Below are positions 29,003-36,365 of a DNA stretch of 36,532 nucleotides, piece by piece. The position numbers and the translations under genes were made by a program. The stretch's first letter is position 1. The number at the start of each line of letters is the position of its first letter. The notes under the pieces are model-generated. The model saw only the letters and a program-made list of their open reading frames with translations. It ran no database searches and was not told the DNA's origin. Origin of the DNA: Oscillospiraceae bacterium (GTDB lineage: Bacteria > Bacillota > Clostridia > Oscillospirales > Ruminococcaceae). The stretch covers positions 1 through 36,532 of the forward strand of contig WRCY01000020.1 in NCBI GenBank assembly GCA_009783695.1, given 5' to 3'.

Positions 29003-29887
29003 TTATGCTTGTTGTTTGGATACGATATTGAAGTTTCCGCTGTCGTTCTTTGTAAAAGTATAGATGAAGCGCCGCGTGCTGACAGCCTCAAGAAAATCAT
29101 AGCCGTCGGGGCTGTTCATCTCCGTAACCGTTGCATGAACGAAGTAGCTGCCGTCCGACTTATACGCGTCCGTGACGTCTATGCCGTACATTCCGCCGCC
29201 GCCCATAACGCTAAGACCGTATATAACAATCATGTCGTTTTTGCCGTCCCATACATACTCGTTTACATTGCCTGCACCGATTTCATTTCCCTTATAATTT
29301 TTATAATCGTAGCCGGCGATTGAAAAGCCTGGGTTAAGCAGCTCTTTGAAATATTTGTCGATTCTGCTTACGGAATACCCGTACCCGTAATGGGTATAAG
29401 CCGCATCCCCGGGCTCGCCGCCGGTTAATTCTGCGACCCGGTTGTAGCTGTACATTGCATCGGGCTGCAGCTCGGCGTGAACCGTGGGAATCCATATTAA
29501 CAGCTGCAGAAGCTGTGTAAGCGGGACGTCGTTTATGCTGTCAAACGCAGGTAAATTCCCGATGGCGGGGCTTTTCCCCGAGATTATCCTGATGTATTCT
29601 GTCAGAACTTCGATGTCCGCCTCGCTCAAAGCCTCGCGCGCAGGCGCAAACGCGGGAAGTCCCGCCGCCACCCGTAAAATCGCGAGCGCGTCGGCGGAGG
29701 TTATCGTACCGTCGCCGTTCATGTCGTATTTTGCTTTCTGCTCCTCCGTAAGCTCAACGAGCCCCGCAGACGCCCGAAGCACAGTCAGCGCGTCCGCCGT
29801 GGAGAACCCCTCCGAGGCAAAAGCACACGTTGACAGCGGGGACGCCGCCATTATAACGCTGAGTAAAACTGATAAAAACTTTTTCAT
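29003..29887 (-). CDS. Secreted protein with N-terminal dockerin
   Basis: A 294-aa exported protein. Signal peptide MKKFLSVLLSVIMAASPLST then CAFASEG. Directly after it is a dockerin-like pair: a partial first repeat FSTADALTVLRASAGLVELT and a full one, KYDMNGDGTITSADALAILR, with complete calcium-loop residues (D-N-D-T-D). An N-terminal dockerin is less common than a C-terminal one. The rest (about residues 85-294) has SYNRVAELTGGEPGDAAYTH, and ends with an aromatic-rich beta region (GSYFVHATVTEM, RRFIYTFTKNDSGNF). I do not recognise that domain. The start at 29887 has AAGGAAGG upstream; an earlier in-frame start lacks one. Confidence 0.85.
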   Translation of the reverse strand: MKKFLSVLLSVIMAASPLSTCAFASEGFSTADALTVLRASAGLVELTEEQKAKYDMNGDGTITSADALAILRVAAGLPAFAPAREALSEADIEVLTEYIRIISGKSPAIGNLPAFDSINDVPLTQLLQLLIWIPTVHAELQPDAMYSYNRVAELTGGEPGDAAYTHYGYGYSVSRIDKYFKELLNPGFSIAGYDYKNYKGNEIGAGNVNEYVWDGKNDMIVIYGLSVMGGGGMYGIDVTDAYKSDGSYFVHATVTEMNSPDGYDFLEAVSTRRFIYTFTKNDSGNFNIVSKQQA

Positions 29888-29907
29888 AAGAAACCTTCCT
29901 TTTATTT

Positions 29908-30077
29908 TTATAATCAATTAACTTGAAAATGCGTTACATTTTCAAGGTGCGGCGACTGCCGTACAGCCGCGCAGCGGCTTAATTTGATTATATAGTTGAT
30001 TACGCGCTTACAGCGCGGGCGGCAAGCTTTGCTTGCCGGAAAAACCGCAAAGCAGTTTTTCAAGTTAATCAACTATA
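29908..30077. repeat. Palindromic intergenic elements, copy 4 (tandem)
   Basis: Two abutting elements: TATAATCAATTAACTTG to GGCTTAATTTGATTATATA (29909-29993), and TAGTTGATTACGCGC to TTTTTCAAGTTAATCAACTATA (about 29994-30077). Each has inverted ends and inner GC hairpins such as GGCAAGCTTTGCTTGCC. It lies between the dockerin gene and pyrE. Confidence 0.7.
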
Positions 30078-30114
30078 ACACGATTTAAAAGGTGAAAATG
30101 TTTTATAAAAACCC

Positions 30115-30143
30115 TTGCTTTTTTCTTCCAGATATGTTAAAAT
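30115..30143 (+). promoter_or_regulatory. Promoter of pyrE
   Basis: -35 TTGCTT (30115-30120), 17-nt spacer, -10 TAAAAT (30138-30143), 31 nt before the ATG. No attenuator or PyrR site is visible in the short leader. Confidence 0.65.
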
Positions 30144-30174
30144 AATTAAGTGTAATTAAAAACGGGGGATAAAC

Positions 30175-30834
30175 ATGACATACAAAGAACAATTCATCAG
30201 GTTTATGGCTGACTGCGGCGTGCTTGTATTCGGCGACTTCACGCTTAAAAGCGGCAGAAAATCCCCTTATTTCCTCAACGCCGGTAACTACAACACCGGC
30301 GCGGCTCTCGCAAGGCTCGGCGAATTCTACGCGGAGTGCTTCGTCGGCAACAAAGTCGAGGCGGATACGCTGTTTGGGCCCGCATATAAGGGAATACCGC
30401 TTGCCGTTTCGACCGCTGTGACGCTCAGTAACAAATTCGGCATTGACATAAACTATTGTTTTGACCGCAAGGAAGCAAAAGACCACGGCGAGGGCGGCCT
30501 GTTCGTCGGGAAGCAGCCCGAAAACGGTGAGAAAATTGCGATTATCGACGATGTTTCAACGTCCGGCAAAGCCATTCGCGAGGTATTGCCGAAGCTGCAG
30601 AAAGCCGCGCACGTAAACGTAACTTCGTTCCTCATTACCGCCGACCGCATGGAAAAAACGCTTAACGGCGAGCTTTCGGCAGTGCAGGAGATTGAAAAGG
30701 AATTCGGAATTAAGGTCTATTCGATTATAAATATAAACGATATTATTTCCGCGCTGGGGAATAAAATTATAGCAGGAAGCGAGTATCTGCCCGCGATGAA
30801 AGCGTATATTGAGGAATACGGGGCGAAATATTAA
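30175..30834 (+). CDS. pyrE: Orotate phosphoribosyltransferase
   Basis: A 219-aa PyrE that joins orotate and PRPP to give orotidine monophosphate in pyrimidine synthesis. Motifs: FTLKSGRKSPYFLNAGNYNT (substrate loop), DTLFGPAYKGIPLAV, YCFDRKEAKDHGEGGLFVG (catalytic loop with K-D-H-G-E) and the PRPP-binding IAIIDDVSTSGKAIRE. Length is normal. GGGGG lies 6-8 nt before ATG. It stands alone, without other pyr genes nearby. A palindromic element and a promoter are upstream; the tRNA follows 120 nt downstream. Confidence 0.96.
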   Translation: MTYKEQFIRFMADCGVLVFGDFTLKSGRKSPYFLNAGNYNTGAALARLGEFYAECFVGNKVEADTLFGPAYKGIPLAVSTAVTLSNKFGIDINYCFDRKEAKDHGEGGLFVGKQPENGEKIAIIDDVSTSGKAIREVLPKLQKAAHVNVTSFLITADRMEKTLNGELSAVQEIEKEFGIKVYSIININDIISALGNKIIAGSEYLPAMKAYIEEYGAKY

Positions 30835-30954
30835 CAATAAACAGTTCCTGCGAATCTGTAAAAATGCACGGTTCATAATTATTTCATATAACAAACCCGT
30901 GCGCCAATAAAACTTATTACTTCTTGCGTCTGTTGGGCGCACGGAATTGAAAAA

Positions 30955-31028
30955 CGAGATGTGGCTCAGTTTGGTAGAGCGCTGCGTTCGGGACGCAGAG
31001 GCCGCAGGTTCGAATCCTGTCATCTCGA
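30955..31028 (+). tRNA. tRNA-Pro (CGG)
   Basis: A full cloverleaf: acceptor CGAGATG / CATCTCG, D arm GCTC-AGTTTGGTA-GAGC, anticodon arm CTGCG-TTCGGGA-CGCAG giving anticodon CGG, T arm GCAGG-TTCGAAT-CCTGT, discriminator A. CCA is not encoded. C1-G72 fits bacterial proline tRNAs. Confidence 0.95.
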
Positions 31029-31135
31029 GCGGCGAGCCGCCGCAGGCAATATGTCGGCGGTTCGTATTTAGTACAGAATACTCGAGTCGAGAGCCTCGGC
31101 ACGTATTATCATTGCAGCTTTATAGGAGAATCGCT

Positions 31136-31318
31136 ATGAATTCACAAATTGATAAATCGCTGCTGCATGTAGTTATTGATAACATGGCGCCTAATGAGCT
31201 TGAGGTTGTTTATAAAATGTTTTCGGCGTTTATAAACGATTATCAGGATAGACATTTGTCTGCAGAGGAGTACAAAGCTCATGCACAGGCGTTGAAAGAT
31301 GATGAATGGTATGAATAA
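31136..31318 (+). CDS. Small hypothetical protein (60 aa)
   Basis: A 60-aa protein MNSQIDKSLLHVVIDNMAPN then ELEVVYKMFSAFINDYQDRH, ending AHAQALKDDEWYE. AGGAG lies 7-8 nt before the ATG at 31136. In-frame codons further upstream run through the tRNA and are not coding. Helical, acidic, no membrane segment; I do not recognise the family. It stands alone between the tRNA and a strong terminator at 31336. Confidence 0.7.
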   Translation: MNSQIDKSLLHVVIDNMAPNELEVVYKMFSAFINDYQDRHLSAEEYKAHAQALKDDEWYE

Positions 31319-31335
31319 ATAACATGCCGATAAGT

Positions 31336-31367
31336 CACTGCTGCCTTAAAAGGTGGCAGTGTTTTTT
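31336..31367 (+). terminator. Terminator after 60-aa gene
   Basis: CACTGCTGCC / GGTGGCAGTG stem with a TTAAAA loop followed by TTTTTT. Confidence 0.9.
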
Positions 31368-31409
31368 ATTTCTCTTCCTCCTCCCCGTTCCGACAATCTT
31401 TTCGCCCGT

Positions 31410-31440
31410 TCCTTGCTAAAATGATAGCAAGGACTTTTTT
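31410..31440 (+). terminator. Terminator-like hairpin before spoIIAA
   Basis: Perfect 9-bp stem TCCTTGCTA (31410-31418) / TAGCAAGGA (31425-31433), 6-nt loop, then CTTTTTT. It ends only 24 nt before the spoIIAA start. Either it is a second terminator for upstream transcription, or an attenuator in the spoIIA leader. Confidence 0.75.
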
Positions 31441-31463
31441 ATTTAACAAAGGAGGCAGAACCT

Positions 31464-31781
31464 TTGGAAATTATAAACAGCGGCGACAGCCTTACTGTCA
31501 TGCTTTCGGGCGAAATCGACCATCATGCCTTACTATCCCTGCGCGGCACTATTGACGCGCAAATCGAACAGCACACGCCGCGCCTGCTCGCGCTGGACTT
31601 CGGGGGCGTCAGTTTCATGGACAGCTCCGGCATAGGGTTGATTCTCGGGCGGCGGCGAGTCGCCGAGGGCTACGGCGGAAAAGTGATGATTAAAAACGCT
31701 TCCGGCTACGTCTTGAAGCTTATAAAGCTCGCGGGGCTCACCCCCATGCTGATGAAACAGGAGGTCAATAATCTGTTATGA
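31464..31781 (+). CDS. spoIIAA: Anti-sigma F factor antagonist SpoIIAA
   Basis: A 105-aa STAS-domain protein. In its unphosphorylated form it binds SpoIIAB and releases sigma F; SpoIIE removes the phosphate. The phosphorylated-serine motif SFMDSSGIGLILGRRR is intact, with the earlier core LSGEIDHHALLSLR. Length is close to the usual 115. It starts with TTG 8 nt after AAAGGAGG. It overlaps spoIIAB by 4 nt (ATGA). A terminator-like hairpin sits just upstream; no sigma-H promoter (AGGA..GAAT) was found in the 24 nt between hairpin and gene. Confidence 0.93.
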   Translation: MEIINSGDSLTVMLSGEIDHHALLSLRGTIDAQIEQHTPRLLALDFGGVSFMDSSGIGLILGRRRVAEGYGGKVMIKNASGYVLKLIKLAGLTPMLMKQEVNNLL

Positions 31782-32233
31782 ACATAAATAATTATTTTCG
31801 GCTTATAATCCCCAGCCACTCGCGCAACGAGGCTTTTGCGCGGGCGGCGGTCGCGGCGTTCGCGGCGCAGCTCGACCCGACGGTCGAGGAAATCAACGAC
31901 ATCAAGGCGGCGGTCAGCGAGGCGGTGACAAACTGCATCGTGCATGCCTACCCCGACAAAATCGGCGACATAGAAATCGTCGGCCGCATAATAGAACACG
32001 ACACCTTCTACATACGAATCAAGGACAAAGGGCTCGGCATCGCGGACATTAAACAAGCGATGCTGCCGTTGTTCAGCACGTGTGAGGAGGGAGAGCGCGC
32101 AGGGCTCGGTTTTGCGGTGATGGAGAGCTTTATGGACAAGCTCCGCGTCACCTCGCGCCCCGTCAAGGCGGGAGCCGCCCCCAGCGGCACAAGCGTCATC
32201 ATGACCAAGCGCGTTACGTCGAGATATGAATAA
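31778..32233 (+). CDS. spoIIAB: Anti-sigma F factor SpoIIAB
   Basis: A 151-aa GHKL-type kinase that phosphorylates SpoIIAA and holds sigma F inactive. The N box AVSEAVTNCIVHAYPDKIG, G1 box RIKDKGLGIADIKQAM and G2 box ERAGLGFAVMESFMDKL are present. It begins inside the spoIIAA stop and ends overlapping the sigF start by 8 nt, so translation of the three proteins is tightly coupled. Confidence 0.95.
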   Translation: MNINNYFRLIIPSHSRNEAFARAAVAAFAAQLDPTVEEINDIKAAVSEAVTNCIVHAYPDKIGDIEIVGRIIEHDTFYIRIKDKGLGIADIKQAMLPLFSTCEEGERAGLGFAVMESFMDKLRVTSRPVKAGAAPSGTSVIMTKRVTSRYE

Positions 32234-32885
32234 TTATATGACCGATGAGTTTGCACAGCGCAACATGGGGCTCGTCCACTCGCTTGCCAACCGCTTCCGC
32301 GGTCGGGGAATCGAGTATGAGGAGCTGTTTTCCGCAGGCTGCGTAGGACTTGTTAAGGCGGCGAAAAACTTCGACCATGACAGAGGTTTGCAGTTTTCAA
32401 CCTACGCCGTGCCGGTAATTTTGGGCGAAATAAAGCGCCTCTTTCGTGACGGAGGCGCAGTTAAGGTGAGCAGGGGCTTAAAAGAGCTGTCGCTCAAGGT
32501 CGCGCGCGTCCGCGAACAGCTCGCGCAAAGCAGTGACGGACAGGAACCGCGGCTGTCTGACATTGCGGCTGCCCTTAATATAACCGTTGAGCAGGTGAGC
32601 GAGGCTTTGTCGGTAAACATGCCGCCGCTTTCTCTTACGGACAGCGACGAGTCGGGCAGCGAGTACGACCTGCCCGTGGTCGCGCCCCAGGTGAAGCTGA
32701 CGGAGCTGATTGCACTGAAGCAGTCGCTCGGGCAGCTTGAGCCCGAGGACAGGAAGCTCATCGTCCTGCGCTACTGGGGCAACAAAACACAGGGCGAGAC
32801 GGGCGAGGCGCTCGGAATGAGCCAGGTGCAGGTGTCAAGGCGGGAGAGGAAGATTTTAGACGAGCTGAAAAGGCAGCTGGTGTGA
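32226..32885 (+). CDS. sigF: Forespore sigma factor SigF
   Basis: A 219-aa sigma-70 family protein. Region 2: MGLVHSLANRFRGRGIEYEE, LFSAGCVGLVKAAKNFDHDR and GLQFSTYAVPVILGEIKRLF; region 3: VKVSRGLKELSLKVARVREQL; region 4: LEPEDRKLIVLRYWGNKTQG then EALGMSQVQVSRRERKIL. It is about 30 residues shorter than the Bacillus protein, because the N-terminal segment before region 2 is very short. As last gene of the spoIIA operon it directs early forespore genes. It is followed by the GCGAGGCACT hairpin terminator. Confidence 0.95.
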   Translation: MNNYMTDEFAQRNMGLVHSLANRFRGRGIEYEELFSAGCVGLVKAAKNFDHDRGLQFSTYAVPVILGEIKRLFRDGGAVKVSRGLKELSLKVARVREQLAQSSDGQEPRLSDIAAALNITVEQVSEALSVNMPPLSLTDSDESGSEYDLPVVAPQVKLTELIALKQSLGQLEPEDRKLIVLRYWGNKTQGETGEALGMSQVQVSRRERKILDELKRQLV

Positions 32886-32893
32886 AAGGCATG

Positions 32894-32930
32894 AAAAAAG
32901 CGAGGCACTATTGAAAGTGCCCCGCTTTTA
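32894..32930. terminator. Terminator, first copy of a repeated hairpin
   Basis: AAAAAAGCGAGGCACT, loop ATTGAA, AGTGCCCCGCTTTT. It ends sigF and the convergent lipoprotein unit. Nearly identical hairpins occur at 34708-34743 and 36493-36526. Confidence 0.88.
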
Positions 32931-32934
32931 ATAA

Positions 32935-33600
32935 TTATAAAAATTCAAGTACACCGTTGATAAAATCGAAATGCAATTCATTTGCTGTACCCGGCTCATA
33001 TAAAATGTAATCACTTTTTTGTTCTAATAAGCTTTCGGCAGTATAAAAAGAATTTCCCGTTTCCATGTTAAAATACGTTATTTCATCAATTGTGACTATA
33101 TAGAAAGAGTAGATGTATTGTCCTCGATTATCCGCATTAAATGTGATTAAAGCATCATCACCCCAAATGTAAAGATTAACCAACTCATCAGTTCTGTCGG
33201 AACTGAAAGTTATGCCCGTTTGAGTGTTGGAAGGGCTTGATATGCGCTCTTCTCGGATACATTCACCGTCTTTGCTTATTTTTATGGAACACCATCTGTT
33301 GTATGGAAAAACATAGCTATCATCAAGATGAATAATATAATGTACAACCTCTATATCATAGTCCTGCCCGCCGATAACAACAAGAGCATGAAAAATAACT
33401 TCTTCGATTTCATCGGGGAGTTCATAGCCCTCTTCGCTGATTTCCGGTGTATGTTGTTCAACTATATCTAAGGGTTCTTCCTTAATTTCCTCTTGGGTTT
33501 GTTGTTCAAAATTATCTGTTATCGGTACGATGTTTTCTGCGCAACTTGAAAAAACAAAAAGGATAAACAAGAATAAAAAACATATTTTTCTATATTTCAT
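32935..33600 (-). CDS. Lipoprotein of unknown function
   Basis: A 221-aa lipoprotein: MKYRKICFLFLFILFVFSSC, Cys20 as lipidation site. A glutamate-rich linker (EEIKEEPLDIVEQHTPEISE) follows, then a beta-rich domain with FHALVVIGGQDYDIEVVHYI, RWCSIKISKDGECIREERIS, GQYIYSFYIVTIDEITYFNM and LLEQKSDYILYEPGTANELH. The two cysteines may form a disulfide. I do not recognise the domain. It follows the C39-like peptidase gene on the same strand after a stem-loop and is likely its partner. GGAGCG lies 7-8 nt before ATG. Confidence 0.78.
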   Translation of the reverse strand: MKYRKICFLFLFILFVFSSCAENIVPITDNFEQQTQEEIKEEPLDIVEQHTPEISEEGYELPDEIEEVIFHALVVIGGQDYDIEVVHYIIHLDDSYVFPYNRWCSIKISKDGECIREERISSPSNTQTGITFSSDRTDELVNLYIWGDDALITFNADNRGQYIYSFYIVTIDEITYFNMETGNSFYTAESLLEQKSDYILYEPGTANELHFDFINGVLEFL

Positions 33601-33622
33601 AATGTATCGCTCCTTTAATTAT

Positions 33623-33664
33623 TTAACAAACCGAAGAGGGAGGTTACCCCCTTCGGTTTGTTAA
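33623..33664 (-). repeat. Intercistronic stem-loop
   Basis: TTAACAAACCGAAGAGGG and CCCCCTTCGGTTTGTTAA form a stem of about 18 bp with one mismatch. It lies between the C39-like peptidase and the lipoprotein gene. No T-run follows on minus, so partial termination or mRNA processing could set their ratio. Confidence 0.75.
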
Positions 33665-33665
33665 T

Positions 33666-34514
33666 TTAATTATATAATATCCATGAGTTCCCATTTACCG
33701 TATTCGCGCTTATCGCGTCTCTAAATTCTGGGATTGAAATTTCGCGAACCCCTCCATGAGCACTAAGCCAGTGAGGGTCCATTAGTTTAACTTTATTCGT
33801 TACATGGTTAATATCGTATATAACTACATAATGTTTAAAAGTGCTATTATAATAACTAAGAAGATTTGTATCAGCAAGATAAATAATAGGTACATAACCT
33901 TTTGCCAAGCTATTTTCTAAACGACCCATAGCTGTGTCTATATTGTACACCGTAACAATGCTGTCTTTATATGTGTTTCCATTAGCATAGTAATGATTCA
34001 TCATCCATTTCATATCTTGAAGATGTGTTCCGTCTGATTGCGTAGTTCCCATATCGGCTGCTCTGGCATCTAAAAACGCTCTGTTTTTATTACTCGTAGT
34101 GTTTAATTGTGTTCCATTTCCTATAAGTGCTTGAGCTATTGAAGCGGGACCGCAATAATAGTTTAATATTTGATTTACGTATGGAACAGTATAGTCAGCA
34201 TAAAACCAACTGCTTAAATGATTACCTAAAGGAATTATAGGGGTAAACAATGAATCATTTAACATTCTTTCGGTTAAATCATAAGCATCATCGGGGTTTT
34301 TATTAAACGTATATATGAATTCAACATCGTTAATTAATAAATTAATCACTTCATCAATAATAATGCTTTTATCGGGATACATGCTTTTATATTCATTTGC
34401 TATTTGCTCTGCGAGGTCATCAATTGTAATAATCGAATTTGCCGATACCGGTATAATGAGTAGTGCTGAGATAAACACTGTTGCTAAGAATAAACTTGTG
34501 AATTTTTTTAACAT
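33666..34514 (-). CDS. Secreted C39-like peptidase
   Basis: A 282-aa exported protein. Signal peptide MLKKFTSLFLATVFISALLI then IPVSANS. A helical N-terminal region (residues about 30-100) is followed by a papain-like C39_2-type domain: VNQILNYYCGPASIAQALIG with Cys121 as nucleophile, then LQDMKWMMNHYY, YVPIIYLADTN, FKHYVVIYDI (catalytic His) and VKLMDPHW (Asp). Such stand-alone C39-like enzymes cleave peptides outside the cell; the substrate is unknown. It is not fused to an ABC transporter, so it is not a bacteriocin exporter. TAGGAGG lies 8 nt before ATG. Promoter and operator are in the repeated segment at 34581-34741. The region is AT-rich. Confidence 0.85.
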   Translation of the reverse strand: MLKKFTSLFLATVFISALLIIPVSANSIITIDDLAEQIANEYKSMYPDKSIIIDEVINLLINDVEFIYTFNKNPDDAYDLTERMLNDSLFTPIIPLGNHLSSWFYADYTVPYVNQILNYYCGPASIAQALIGNGTQLNTTSNKNRAFLDARAADMGTTQSDGTHLQDMKWMMNHYYANGNTYKDSIVTVYNIDTAMGRLENSLAKGYVPIIYLADTNLLSYYNSTFKHYVVIYDINHVTNKVKLMDPHWLSAHGGVREISIPEFRDAISANTVNGNSWILYN

Positions 34515-34580
34515 AATTATTTCCTCCTAAAAATGTTTGTTACTTCTTGTCATTCTGAATGCAATTATGTATTGCCCATG

Positions 34581-34741
34581 GGAATCACCCCTTTCTCCAT
34601 TTTACGGTAATTATTATACTACCACATTTTTATGGAAAAACAAAGTGATTCTCGTCGTATTGTTTTATCTATATATGTCGTTATTTGTATATGTTTTAAA
34701 TCACTTAATAAAAAGCGGGGCGCTATTGAAAGTGCCCCGCT
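34581..34741 (-). promoter_or_regulatory. Duplicated promoter-terminator segment, copy A
   Basis: About 160 bp that recurs at 36366-36526 with roughly 90% identity by eye. On minus it contains a terminator hairpin (34708-34743) for the upstream unit, then a promoter with -10 TATAAT (34613-34618) and a near-palindrome CCATAAAAATGTGG (34622-34635) upstream of the -10, then GGAGAAAGGGG. Confidence 0.8.
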
Positions 34742-34743
34742 TT
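34708..34743 (-). terminator. Terminator, second copy of repeated hairpin
   Basis: AAAAAGCGGGGCGCT, loop ATTGAA, AGTGCCCCGCTTT. It closes the M23 peptidase-lipoprotein unit. Confidence 0.85.
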
Positions 34744-34748
34744 AAGTA

Positions 34749-35441
34749 CTACTGCGACGCTCTGTCGAGCACCACGTCTGTTTCCATAAACTCCGACAGC
34801 TTCGCTTCAAATGCCTCTGCCGCCTCGGCAGTGAAGCTAAACTCGGCGTATAAGTCAAGTTTTTCCTCAATCATTTCAGGGGTTATGCCTGCGGCTTCGT
34901 AGGCTTCGGTATCGTGCCAGTAAATCCATGCGGGAGAATATATTTTATCAGCATGAATTATAGAATACTCAGAAGCAAAATATTCATTAACTTTTATATC
35001 GTCATATGTAAATATAATGTTCAAATCTTCATTGGTAATTGAATGTTCATTAGACCAACCATATTCAACATTCATGTCAAATCTTCTTTTGAATTCATCA
35101 ATAACAATATTTTCATCGAGTTTGAATGTTTTTAAAAACGAATATAAATTTGCATGACCCATTAAAGATGGTTCGCTATTTTCGTTTAATTGGTTGCTTC
35201 TAATCCATTCGTCAGCTTCTGGCACCAATCGTATTAATTCAATAGGGATTGTTTGTATTTTTACAATGCCTGGTTCATAATAATTTGCCAGTTCGTCACC
35301 ACCTATACCTTCACCTTGCTCACCAAATGGTAAAGGTATATTCTCAAAAGTGGTTTGATTAGTAGTTGGATTCTGCGCGCAGGAACAAACAAATATTGCT
35401 GTTAAAATGGTTAAAATTAGAATTTTAATTAAGCTTTTCAT
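34749..35441 (-). CDS. Lipoprotein of unknown function
   Basis: A 230-aa lipoprotein: MKSLIKILILTILTAIFVCS then C with lipobox VCSC. A low-complexity linker (NPTTNQTTFENIPLPFGEQG) follows, then an acidic helical domain: PIELIRLVPEADEWIRSNQL, LYSFLKTFKLDENIVIDEFK, NVEYGWSNEHSITNEDLNII, then AEFSFTAEAAEAFEAKLSEF. I do not recognise it. It starts 17 nt after the M23 peptidase stop, with GAAAGGATAAAAGTT before the ATG, so the two are one transcript. It does not resemble the lipoprotein at 32935, although its position in the cassette is the same. Confidence 0.78.
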   Translation of the reverse strand: MKSLIKILILTILTAIFVCSCAQNPTTNQTTFENIPLPFGEQGEGIGGDELANYYEPGIVKIQTIPIELIRLVPEADEWIRSNQLNENSEPSLMGHANLYSFLKTFKLDENIVIDEFKRRFDMNVEYGWSNEHSITNEDLNIIFTYDDIKVNEYFASEYSIIHADKIYSPAWIYWHDTEAYEAAGITPEMIEEKLDLYAEFSFTAEAAEAFEAKLSEFMETDVVLDRASQ

Positions 35442-35458
35442 AACTTTTATCCTTTCTT

Positions 35459-36274
35459 TTAAATCTCTGTGAAGAAATCTTGAGGGTTATAAGTGTTACT
35501 TGTAGTCCATGTAGCACTCCATCCGCCGGTATTGTTAATATCGAAGTGCAAATGATTACCAGTAGAAGTGTTCCCAAGACTACCCACATTACCAATATGT
35601 GTCAATGATGTAACAGTGCCTCCTTTACTTACTTTTAAATCATCAGCACTGTCCATATGTAAATATCTTACGACCAAACCGCTTTCTAATGTTATTGCTG
35701 CAAAATATCCCATAGTTGCGCGATAATCTGCTTCTAATACTCTTCCTTTACCTACCGAATACATTTTATAACCACCACAAATATTAATACCGCTACTGTT
35801 TCGGTTAACGATATCAACAGCATAGTGACCAGTTCGGTATGTATCAGTAAGTATTGTTGCCATTTGCGGGCTTCTGAACATATACACCCACTTTAAGTCC
35901 ATATGCGATGATATAGGTTCTCCCTTAATCGTAAAGCTTCCATATGTGGAACCAGTCGATTGAATTTTAAGCGTATATGATGTGCCGGTTTTTAAATATC
36001 TACATAAAGGTGTTGAGGATGACGGATTATTCATAAATATTAATTCTCCGTTGGAATCCAATATAGATACTCTTGAATTGGAAGAAAAAACGCTTGAAAA
36101 ATAAAACTTATAGATTCCGTCAGAACTCACCGTAAGCGGATACGAAACACTTCCGCCAGGTGTTGTAACATTTCCGGTCTGTGTAAATGACGGTGTTATT
36201 GCTTGAGATGAAAAGGCGTATAAATTCATCGTAATTAAAAATGCTACAAAAACTATTGATATTTTCTTTTTCAT
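35459..36274 (-). CDS. Secreted M23 peptidoglycan endopeptidase
   Basis: A 271-aa exported protein. Signal peptide MKKKISIVFVAFLITMNLYA then FSSQA. Residues about 30-115 look like a pre-peptidase C-terminal (PPC-like) beta domain: SYPLTVSSDGIYKFYFSSVF, RVSILDSNGELIFM, TSYTLKIQSTGSTYG. Residues about 125-271 are an M23/LytM domain with complete zinc ligands: GHYAVDIV (H-x3-D) and GNHLHFDIN (H-x-H), plus LVVRYLHMDSADDLKVSKGG and IGNVGSLGNTSTG. It should cut cross-bridges in peptidoglycan. Expressed from the promoter in the repeated segment at 36366-36526, and followed by a lipoprotein gene. The region is AT-rich. GGAAAGGAC is 7 nt before ATG. Confidence 0.9.
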   Translation of the reverse strand: MKKKISIVFVAFLITMNLYAFSSQAITPSFTQTGNVTTPGGSVSYPLTVSSDGIYKFYFSSVFSSNSRVSILDSNGELIFMNNPSSSTPLCRYLKTGTSYTLKIQSTGSTYGSFTIKGEPISSHMDLKWVYMFRSPQMATILTDTYRTGHYAVDIVNRNSSGINICGGYKMYSVGKGRVLEADYRATMGYFAAITLESGLVVRYLHMDSADDLKVSKGGTVTSLTHIGNVGSLGNTSTGNHLHFDINNTGGWSATWTTSNTYNPQDFFTEI

Positions 36275-36365
36275 AGTCTTGTCCTTTCCGCCTCAATTCG
36301 AGGCATCAAACTTCATTATTGCTTTTCTTCTTGTGCATTTTTTAGAAAGAACTTATTAAACCATC

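Noticed and set aside
30947-31135. Coding region running through the tRNA-Pro gene
   Set aside because: The in-frame extension overlaps a perfect tRNA cloverleaf; the gene has its own AGGAG and ATG at 31136.
33666-36274. Bacteriocin export operon (C39 peptidase)
   Set aside because: The C39-like protein has a signal peptide and no ABC transporter domains, and no double-glycine leader peptide gene was found near it.
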